Shown here: positions 6,944-14,900 of the stretch, one piece after another
Layout: every line of letters starts with the position of its first letter
Position numbering within the stretch: the stretch's first letter is position 1
NCBI RefSeq assembly: GCF_000218785.1
Contig: NZ_AFPO01000028.1
Span: 1-54,312, forward strand
DNA: 54,312 nt
Direction of reading: 5' to 3'
Source of the DNA: Idiomarina sp. A28L
GTDB taxonomy: Bacteria > Pseudomonadota > Gammaproteobacteria > Enterobacterales > Alteromonadaceae
The notes under the pieces: model-generated
What the model saw: only the letters and a program-made list of their open reading frames with translations
The model's database searches: none
Told to the model about the DNA's origin: nothing
Made by a program: the position numbers and the translations under genes

Positions 6944-8891
6944 AGAGCTGCAAATAAAAAACTTCGGTATCTACCAGGGCGAGCATTCCATTAACCTTGA
7001 AGTAAGCGCTGATAAGCCTGTTATTCTGCTAGGCGCATTAAATGGAGGTGGTAAAACAACCTTTCTCGATGCCATACAATTAGTTCTATATGGTAAACAT
7101 GCTAAGTGCTCAAATCGAGCTGGCACCGCTTATGGCGCATTTTTAGCTAGCTGCAAGAATCGGTCCGCGCCAGCCGATGCAGAAATAATGCTTAATTTAA
7201 GCTTTCTGCACCGTACAGAAAATCGCGTTCGCCACTACGATATTAAGCGTAGTTGGCGAGTTAAAGGCTTGGAAGCAAAAGACAAAGTCAGAGTGGAAGT
7301 AGACTATCAACATGACGAGCACTTAAGCCAATACTGGGATGACTTCGTCAACGAGTTTATTCCTCTTAGTTTGTCTGATTTATTCTTCTTTGATGGCGAA
7401 AAAATTGAGAACTTAGCGCATCCTCAACGCTCCTCAGATCTGGTTAAAACGGGCATAGAAAGCTTACTTGGGCTTGATTTACTCTCACAGTTACAAATTG
7501 ATCTTTCTCAAGTAGACAAAAAACGCCGAGCAGGCAATGTAGATCAAAGCGTCATGTCCAAGGTCGAAGCCTGTGAAGATGAGATGGGGCAACATAATAT
7601 AGTCATGTCCGATCTAAAAAAAGAACTGGCAGAAATTGAGCAGCAACTGAGTGATACCAATATTTCTATCAACAAAGCGCGTCAGGCAGTACGTAATACC
7701 GGTGCCCATCTGATAGAAAAGCGCGATGAGTTCAAGTTTGAACTCGGTGCTGTTGAAGCCAAGCTAAAGCTGAATAAGACAGAGCAAATCAAGCTAGCAG
7801 CCGGTGTTGGGCCCTTGGCTTTAGTTAAAGACTTGATCGAGCAAACCAAAGAACAAATTCGTTTGGAAACTGATGCTAGGCAGGCTAAAGTGCTTGATCA
7901 AGCCATAAGCGTTTATGATGAAAAAATTCTCACTGCACTTAAGACGAGCTCTGCGCCAGAACAAGCTATTGAGTATGTCAGTCACACTATGGCTGAACAA
8001 GCACAGGCTCGCCAACAGCTGACGAGCGTTGAGTGTTACCTCAATACCGAGCTTGGTATTTTTAATGGTTTGGATGAGCGTATTGAGCAGGAAGAAAAGC
8101 AGCGCCAGCGTCTAAAGAAAGAAGCTACACAATTACTAGAACAGCAAGCTTTGCTACAAAAGCAGTTAGATACCATACCCGCGTATGAATCAGTTAAACA
8201 TTTAATTACTGAGTTAGCGGAATATGAAGCTACTTTTAAAAACCTACATACACGGCTGAATCAAAAACAGAAATTGCTGGAGCAAGCTACAGCAAAAAAC
8301 AATGTGCTGTCTCAGCGCTATACCAATCTGTTGGCGCAACAAAATAAAGATACTTTTGAGCAAAAACGTACTATTCAAGTCAGCCAGCACATCAAAAAGC
8401 TGAAAGCGACGTTGCAAGGCTTTGCGGAGCAGCTGGTTAGCGAAAATATTGAACGCCTACAAACTCTGGTAAAACAAAGATTTGATGTTTTAGGTCGTAA
8501 ATCACAGTTGATAAGTGATTTAAAAATCTGCCCTACCAGCTTCATTATTACGCTTTTTGACACCTCAGGGAATGCGCTAGAGCCAGCCAAGTTATCCGCC
8601 GGTGAGCGTCAGTTACTCGCTATTGCGATTCTGTGGGGGTTGGCGGAGGCATCAGGTAAAGAGTTACCGACCGTGATTGATACACCACTAGGTCGATTAG
8701 ACGGCAAGCATCGTAGTAATCTTATTAAGAGCTACTTTCCCAAAGCTGGACCACAAGTAATCCTGTTATCAACCGATGAAGAAATTATTGGCAATTACTA
8801 CAAGCAGCTAAAACCGTATATAGCCAGAGAGTTTCATATCAGCTACAACGAACAAGACAAAACATCCAGTTTTAACGAAGGGTATTTCTGA
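6933..8891 (+). CDS. dndD: DNA phosphorothioation protein DndD (SMC/RecF-like ATPase)
   Basis: DndD is a RecF/SMC-type ATPase in the modification complex, thought to nick or open DNA or couple ATP hydrolysis to sulfur transfer. The 652-aa protein has Walker A GALNGGGKTT (residues 34-43), long central coiled coils (about 200-500), the ABC signature LSAGE (554-558), Walker B and D-loop around 579-590 (TVIDTPLGRLD) and an H-loop-like LLSTDEE. The ATG at 6933 is preferred because the protein then begins MIFKELQIKNFG, as RecF-like proteins do; a seven-codon-longer frame exists. It overlaps dndC by 11 bases and is followed after 2 bases by dndE. Confidence 0.95.
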   Translation: MIFKELQIKNFGIYQGEHSINLEVSADKPVILLGALNGGGKTTFLDAIQLVLYGKHAKCSNRAGTAYGAFLASCKNRSAPADAEIMLNLSFLHRTENRVRHYDIKRSWRVKGLEAKDKVRVEVDYQHDEHLSQYWDDFVNEFIPLSLSDLFFFDGEKIENLAHPQRSSDLVKTGIESLLGLDLLSQLQIDLSQVDKKRRAGNVDQSVMSKVEACEDEMGQHNIVMSDLKKELAEIEQQLSDTNISINKARQAVRNTGAHLIEKRDEFKFELGAVEAKLKLNKTEQIKLAAGVGPLALVKDLIEQTKEQIRLETDARQAKVLDQAISVYDEKILTALKTSSAPEQAIEYVSHTMAEQAQARQQLTSVECYLNTELGIFNGLDERIEQEEKQRQRLKKEATQLLEQQALLQKQLDTIPAYESVKHLITELAEYEATFKNLHTRLNQKQKLLEQATAKNNVLSQRYTNLLAQQNKDTFEQKRTIQVSQHIKKLKATLQGFAEQLVSENIERLQTLVKQRFDVLGRKSQLISDLKICPTSFIITLFDTSGNALEPAKLSAGERQLLAIAILWGLAEASGKELPTVIDTPLGRLDGKHRSNLIKSYFPKAGPQVILLSTDEEIIGNYYKQLKPYIAREFHISYNEQDKTSSFNEGYF

Positions 8892-8893
8892 TT

Positions 8894-9232
8894 ATGCAAA
8901 GCATCGACATTATTCGTTTATCAGAGAAACAAAAGCAGCAGTTGATTATTCTGAAGCGCAAAACTGGTATCGAAAACTGGAACGTACTCTGCCGATGGGC
9001 ACTATGCATGTCACTGGCCGACGCAACATTACCACCGAAGGAAGATATTCCTTCGGATAGTAATGTTGAAATGACCTGGAAGACTTTTGCTGGTGAGTTC
9101 TCTGAACTGTACTTAACTATCTTAAAAGAAGCCTACCGTAAGTTTGCTAAAACCTCTGGTAATACAGAACTATCAACTTTCGTGAAAATTCATTTGAATA
9201 GAGGTATAAATCTCTATAGTAAATCCCTGTAA
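8894..9232 (+). CDS. dndE: DNA phosphorothioation protein DndE
   Basis: DndE is a small, basic DNA-binding protein essential for phosphorothioation; it prefers nicked duplex DNA and bridges DNA and the DndCD complex. The 112-aa sequence has the family features: an N-terminal IRLSEKQKQQL helix, IENWNVLCRWALCMSL, the motif VEMTWKTFAGEF and a closing HLNRGI. It follows dndD by only two bases. Unlike most clusters, which end with dndE, the operon continues after nine bases into a GIY-YIG-like gene. Confidence 0.92.
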   Translation: MQSIDIIRLSEKQKQQLIILKRKTGIENWNVLCRWALCMSLADATLPPKEDIPSDSNVEMTWKTFAGEFSELYLTILKEAYRKFAKTSGNTELSTFVKIHLNRGINLYSKSL

Positions 9233-9241
9233 AGAGTCATT

Positions 9242-10102
9242 ATGAACGAAAGAAGTGATATTGAATTTCCAATCTGGAGAAAAAAGGTAGATCAAAGCTT
9301 TCTATTTGAGAGTGTCACGCCAATACCTAAGTGGCTATGGTCTGTTTGGGACATAGAACACACTTTTTCAAATGTTCTTTCAAAGTTAGATCCTCGTTCT
9401 GCAGTATCAATTACCTTCAAAGGCATTAAATATTCGGGACACATATTTTTCTCTGAACGAACAAATGGCCAGATGTGTCGCTTTGCGTTCGAGAAATCAC
9501 TTCACGCCCAGCTTAAAGATGCATTTCTGATGTCATATATGAGGGCACTGGAAAGCCAAATTCGCAAACAAGATGGCGAAAAAGCAGATATTGAATTAGC
9601 CATACCCTTTTGGGAATTCATTGATATTGAATTTAATTCAGAAAAGAAGGAATTCACTTTCACCTGTCATTACAAGCAGTTACCAACTTTCCCTAGGCTG
9701 TTCGAAAAACTGGTTTCCTCCCCAGCAATCAAACAAGTCGATGATTTTTTAGCTGGCAAAGGTACCGACAGAATCCATAAACAAGATTGGAAACCAAGAG
9801 TTGAGTATAAAAACGAAGTCGGTGCCGAAAACGTTATTTATACTCTGCTAGATACAGAGAGAAAGCTTATCTATGTTGGTGAAGCTACAAAGCTGATAAA
9901 CCGTTTTGACAACGGACATCCAGACATTTCCCAATGGGACTTTTACCGTTATAACGTATTACCAAAATCACTGGAAGTACACAGACTTACATTAGAACGA
10001 ATGGCTATTCGCGATATGGCGGCTCTGATGGAAAACAAAGTAGGCATTATCAGTTTCAGTCTATCGGAATATAGGTTGGTTAATAGAAAAGTTGATAAAT
10101 AG
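9242..10102 (+). CDS. GIY-YIG-like putative nuclease in the dnd operon
   Basis: The C-terminal third (about residues 196-270) reads as a GIY-YIG nuclease domain: VIYTLLDTERKLIYVGEATKL (the GIY tripeptide is VIY, YIG is YVG), Arg221 in the usual position after it, and a helix LERMAIRDMAALMENK that can supply the metal-binding Glu and the final Asn. The first 190 residues match no domain I know; they are aromatic-rich and could recognise DNA or a partner. It starts nine bases after dndE, so it belongs to the modification operon. Roles could be phosphorothioate-dependent cleavage, nicking during modification, or an independent defence gene. It is not one of the canonical dndA-E or dptF-H genes. 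Confidence 0.75.
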   Translation: MNERSDIEFPIWRKKVDQSFLFESVTPIPKWLWSVWDIEHTFSNVLSKLDPRSAVSITFKGIKYSGHIFFSERTNGQMCRFAFEKSLHAQLKDAFLMSYMRALESQIRKQDGEKADIELAIPFWEFIDIEFNSEKKEFTFTCHYKQLPTFPRLFEKLVSSPAIKQVDDFLAGKGTDRIHKQDWKPRVEYKNEVGAENVIYTLLDTERKLIYVGEATKLINRFDNGHPDISQWDFYRYNVLPKSLEVHRLTLERMAIRDMAALMENKVGIISFSLSEYRLVNRKVDK

Positions 10103-10240
10103 CACCTTCAAATTTGGTCTCCCATAAAAAACTTATCAAGTATGATTATATAGCTGAACCAATGCAATATTTAGGTTTCGTTTGAATTCGAACAAAAAAT
10201 CATTCAAAAGCCAACCTACTAGATAATAGTCTTTCTAAAA

Positions 10241-11281
10241 CTAAACTATGTTATTCACAGTATCTTCTAGTAATTTAGTCAGTCTCCTCAACGAGGCCTC
10301 GCTGGCATTGAAATCTCTCGAAGTAAGAGTGTATTCCGTTTTTAGTAAAACATCTTTGAACTCTCTAAAATAGACTCTAAAAAAATCCCTAGATAAATCT
10401 TTTTTACCGAGGCCTACATTGTGAATACTAGGATAAGCCCTAATTATGGCAGTAAAGCCAATTGATTTTGACAAAATGAAATCTTTCGGATTATTCCACT
10501 CGTTTGGGAAAGTGTCGCTAACTGCATTAAATAAGTTTATTATTATCTTAAATATAATTTCATCTTTACCTTCAATAAAATACTTACTAAAAGGAAGGTC
10601 TTCATAGGTTAAATCGGCATTATTCTTAATATCAAGAGCTAATTTATCAGGATTCTTACTAATGAGTGGCAATAGCGCTTTAACAAAAGCTCCTTGAGAA
10701 AGCGAAGCATTTTCTCCACCTCCTTTTCCTAACATTTTCAGACGGTCAAAAAATGGAGATTCTTCTGAAGAATTCAAAGATCTCGCCAACTCGTGGCATG
10801 TCTTGTGAGGACTTCTTGATTCGACCACATCGAATAAGTCGTATATTAATGAGGGAGATACTCTGGTTTGCTTGCTGTTGATAATAGAAAATATATATGC
10901 TTTTTGTTCTTCAGTTGCATCAATGACAAACACAACAGGTAGAGTAAACTGATCTATTTTTTCAGATTTGGCTATACCTTTAATTCTGTGCTGACCGTCT
11001 AGAACTTCCGCATAATGGCTTTCATCTTCAAACTCTACAGAACCAGCGGAAATTTTTATATTCTTTGAATTAACAGAAAGAATTATAGGGGTAGGGAAGG
11101 TTGCATCAGGATCATCACAATATAGGGTTATTTCCTTTATTCTTTTCTTTGATTCTTCTCTCTGAATACCACCGTTTACTCTTTCTTTTACCAACATGAT
11201 TTGGGAAACAAATCTAGCTGGCATTGCTGTCATGAAAAAATTACCTATTGGTTGTTCAAAGTTTATCACGTTGAAATTCAT
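10241..11281 (-). CDS. Second DGQHR-domain protein (distant DndB relative), last gene of the dpt operon
   Basis: A 346-aa protein with LDGQHRIKGI at residues 94-103 (DGQHR 95-99) and, after it, FVIDATEEQKAYIFSIINSKQTRVSPSL, the region typical of DGQHR/DndB-like proteins. It differs clearly from the DndB at 4,195 in sequence and is AT-richer. Its ATG overlaps the stop of the membrane-protein gene (ATGA), so it is the fifth cistron of dptF-G-H-TM-DGQHR. GGAG lies about ten bases upstream. Function is unknown: it may regulate or sense the restriction arm as DndB does the modification arm, or be an unrelated defence factor. Confidence 0.75.
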   Translation of the reverse strand: MNFNVINFEQPIGNFFMTAMPARFVSQIMLVKERVNGGIQREESKKRIKEITLYCDDPDATFPTPIILSVNSKNIKISAGSVEFEDESHYAEVLDGQHRIKGIAKSEKIDQFTLPVVFVIDATEEQKAYIFSIINSKQTRVSPSLIYDLFDVVESRSPHKTCHELARSLNSSEESPFFDRLKMLGKGGGENASLSQGAFVKALLPLISKNPDKLALDIKNNADLTYEDLPFSKYFIEGKDEIIFKIIINLFNAVSDTFPNEWNNPKDFILSKSIGFTAIIRAYPSIHNVGLGKKDLSRDFFRVYFREFKDVLLKTEYTLTSRDFNASEASLRRLTKLLEDTVNNIV

Positions 11282-11922
11282 AATTTATTAACTCCATCAG
11301 AGTCTAAATTATCGACTGAATTACGTAGAGCCTTCACATCATAATTTTCACGGTAAAGATAGTCGCTATCTAGGTAATTCCTATTTATACATGTTGTAAT
11401 GGTAATGGATTGCTTATATCTATCAGGATTATTGATGATTTCAGACCACTTTGACGATTCAGCTTCTTTTGGGTTAGCAGCTATAATAATTTTACCGTCA
11501 TCTTGCTGCTTTAGAACAACTCCCAAAGCAACCTCTGTCTGACCATGAGTGTTATCTTCAAGACATATTGAAACAACAACATCTTTATCTATTCTGATAC
11601 TTTCATTATTTTCGAGAATAACTCTAGCACCTTCATTGTCATTATTCTTTGTTATCATGATAGCACTAGGCAGGGATCCAACATTAAACTTTCTTGCCTT
11701 TAACAAAACAATGTCATTGACAGCTACACGAAGACCAGAGTAGATAAAAAACAAGCTGGATAAAGCGATGAGGAGCAACGGCCAGAAGATTAGACCATGC
11801 ACAGTGTGTACTAACTGCACTCCAAATGACGGAAGTAAACTTACAGAAAGTCCTATAACTGCAATTACAATAGAATGCTTTTTTCTGACCGCACCTGAAA
11901 TATACTCACCTGTACTAAGCAT
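11278..11922 (-). CDS. Two-helix membrane protein of unknown function in the dpt operon
   Basis: I do not recognise the family. Residues about 17-35 and 43-66 are two hydrophobic helices with a short loop (IVIAVIGLSVSLLPSFGV and LIFWPLLLIALSSLFFIYSG). The remaining 150 residues are soluble and rich in beta-prone segments (IRIDKDVVVSICLED, VALGVVLKQQDDGKIIIAA), suggesting a small cytoplasmic beta domain anchored in the inner membrane. The start overlaps the last eight bases of dptH with GGGAG before it; the end overlaps the next gene by ATGA. This packing implies production together with the restriction complex. Membrane anchoring of a phosphorothioate restriction system would be unusual. Confidence 0.7.
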   Translation of the reverse strand: MLSTGEYISGAVRKKHSIVIAVIGLSVSLLPSFGVQLVHTVHGLIFWPLLLIALSSLFFIYSGLRVAVNDIVLLKARKFNVGSLPSAIMITKNNDNEGARVILENNESIRIDKDVVVSICLEDNTHGQTEVALGVVLKQQDDGKIIIAANPKEAESSKWSEIINNPDRYKQSITITTCINRNYLDSDYLYRENYDVKALRNSVDNLDSDGVNKL

Positions 11923-14900
11923 TATTTAGCTCCCAAAAGGCTTTATCGCGCATTTTTGTTAGTGTCTTTTTACCATCGATATATAAGCTGTAATGCTTTT
12001 CCAGCTTGCGGATCGTTTCCATTAAATTCTCTTGCTCGCCTTTATCATCGACATTAAAAATTGCCTTAATATCAGCATTGCGGATCTCCGCTACGCGGTG
12101 GATCACCCAAGTGAGAATGTACGAGGCGTAGTTATTCTCACTGGTTTTAAAGTGGGTAATGTCCTGCGTGGATAGCACCACGCCTACACCGTATTCGCGG
12201 CCTTCTTTTAAAATTCGGCGCAGGCTACTGAAGTTTTGTGACATAAAGTTGTCAGCTTCATCTACTAGGATCATCTTGGTGATTTGTCTGAAATCACCCT
12301 GCACTTCAGGCTTCCCTCGTTTTTGCATTTGCGAATAAAACAGATCCAGTGTTAAAGCGACAACCAAGTTTTGTATCTCTGATGGGTACCCAGCCAGCTC
12401 AATAACCGTAACGCCTGTGGTTAGCTCGTAAAGACTGGTCATATTTTCTGGAACAGATTCAAATATCTTAAAGCGGGCTAGCTTGGATAGCGCTGCATAG
12501 AGCGAGTCTTCTTCTACTTTTTCCTGAGCCATAAACAGCGCCCAGATATCCTCAATAGTTGGAGCTGGCTTTTGCCAGGTGGAAGCGTCTTCAAGACTGA
12601 TGCCTGCAGCGGTATAAGCTTCTAGGATTAAGTTTTCCAGTTTTAACTGTTGTTTAGGCCCTAAACCATAGGCTTTGGCCATGGTTTCTGAGAACCCAGC
12701 TGAAGTATGGATTGGCAACATAGGCGTATTGCCGAATAAACTGAGCGGGTTATAGGGCAGCTTAAACAGCTTGTACTTTTTAGCTTGAGTGGCATTGATA
12801 AAAGCATCATCCACATAGTCGGATTTGTAATCAAAAATCAGCATCCCAATCGGTGCACTGTTGACGTTGTTATGCTGATTTCGATAGAGCTGGGTTATCA
12901 TCGCCTTAGTGAACTGGGTTTTCCCTGTGCCCATAGTGCCAATAATTCCGGTATTGGTATTCATGAAGCGAGCCGTATTGGTTGGCTCCCAATAGAGGTG
13001 CTGATCCGTTCGTGCATCGTTACCGAACAAAACTTGTAACGGCCCATCGCTGGTTTTCTCAATCGGTTGCGGGGACTTCTCTGGTTGCTCATCGCTACTT
13101 ACTGAAGGGGGCACCAAAGGGTCAATTGGCTCTGCTGGATGTCGTAATTCGGTTTCGGGCTCTTCTTGGTACTCAGATGTTTTAGTTTGTGGCTGCAATA
13201 AATACTGTGCTGGTACCCGAAACAACGTTTCGCTGCTTGCCGAAGCCAGCATCTCTTTTAACGGCGTTCGAATTAAATCGCCCAACCAACCGCTTGGCAG
13301 TTCAATCTTTAAAATATCCTGCTCTTCGCTATAGCAAGCATCAAAGAAAGTACCATCTTCCACATTAACGAACAAAAAGCCCTTCGGATAGTCGTTCAGC
13401 TCAGTTAGCTGATACTCACCTTTTAACCACCATTCTCTCTGCTCGTCCAAGTCTTCAAAGTAGTCATCCTTGTACAAGTTGTACAGTTTGTACTTCTCTA
13501 CTTGCATCAATACCTGACGAGCAAATAGCCCTCGATATAAAAGCCCTGCCAGGTCTTGCTTCCCTAACAAATCTTCAGTCAGGTAGCGCTTTAATTCCAA
13601 CGCTTGTAAAAAGCCTTTGCTATGTGTTTGTCGTTTGCCGGTTTTAACCTCTACCGGCAGCAAATACAATTTATCGTCTTTAAAGCCCGCAAAAAGCACA
13701 TCATCAGAGATAGGGCCTTGCTTGTAGCCCTGTACCGTTCGGGAGAAGTCTGACTCGCTGATTTTAAGTCCAGTATTTTTGGCAACACGAATTATTTCAT
13801 CAACTGACAACGGAACCCAAGTAACATCTGAGTGAGCAAGCAATGCATTAATGAACTTGTAGGCACCGATAGTACCGCGTTTGGCTTTACGCTCGTTGGA
13901 ATTATCAGTGATCATCCGAAGTAGCCAACTTCCATTGAAGGCATTGAGCTCTTCAATATATCCACCTTGTTCGTCACGCTCCAATACTTTGCGGTACAAG
14001 TCGGTTTGCTTAGTTACCGTGATGGCATCGTAATTGGTTGAGTTGGTGTAGTTGTCGGAGTAATGGATCAGCACAACATCTTTGGAAGACTCAAAGAAGT
14101 CCAGCGTTACTTTTGGATCAATGATACAAGTCCAAATAGACGAGTCGTAAGAACGTTCTAATAATTTTCTGAAGCCATCATTCACAGCCAGCGCGGTCGA
14201 TTTTGCTTTACCATGCTGCTCATTCGCTTTATAAGCTGGCTTCACCAGCCGGTTGTATTGCTGAGCCAGGCGCAAATGTGGCCGGTTTGTCGTATCAACA
14301 CCTTTTAAACCAAAAGCCGTAAAGTAACTATCTTGCTTATTGGCGGCGGCTTCACCAACAATTAAACCATTGCAAACCACGCCGCTTAGCTCTTGATCCG
14401 GGTCAACATCGGTACGCTCGACCCGCTGGTTGTTGCGAAAGAAACTGATATGTGCGTATTGCTGAGCTGTTACCTTTTCATTCTCATACTTGCTATAGGT
14501 TAATCGGGTTCTGAGTAAGTCGACTACTAAGTCAGAATACTCTTTCGCCTTACCTTTATTTAACTCGTACCGTAATTTAAGTTCTTCATGCTTGCTCATA
14601 TCGGCAAAACGGTCAAACTCGTTATACATCAACTCATCGTCATACAAACAGACATGGATATAGGGCACTTTGTCTTTTAGGTTTTTTACCAAGTCAACTA
14701 ACCCCATAAAGAGATCAAAGTTGTCGTGGTTGTTGACTGAGTTAACCAGCAGCTTGGCTCTTGGACCACAACTAAACAGCATGCTAAAAGCAGCTTGGAA
14801 TTCCCCAACTTTTTCAGAGACTAACTTTCGTACATAGCTAAAGCTGGTTTCTTGCTGCGGGACTAATTGCATCCAAAAGCTATTCTCTCGATCTTTTTGA

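Noticed and set aside
10103-10240. Bidirectional terminator between the two converging defence operons
   Set aside because: The 138-base AT-rich gap has no convincing stem followed by a T tract on either strand.
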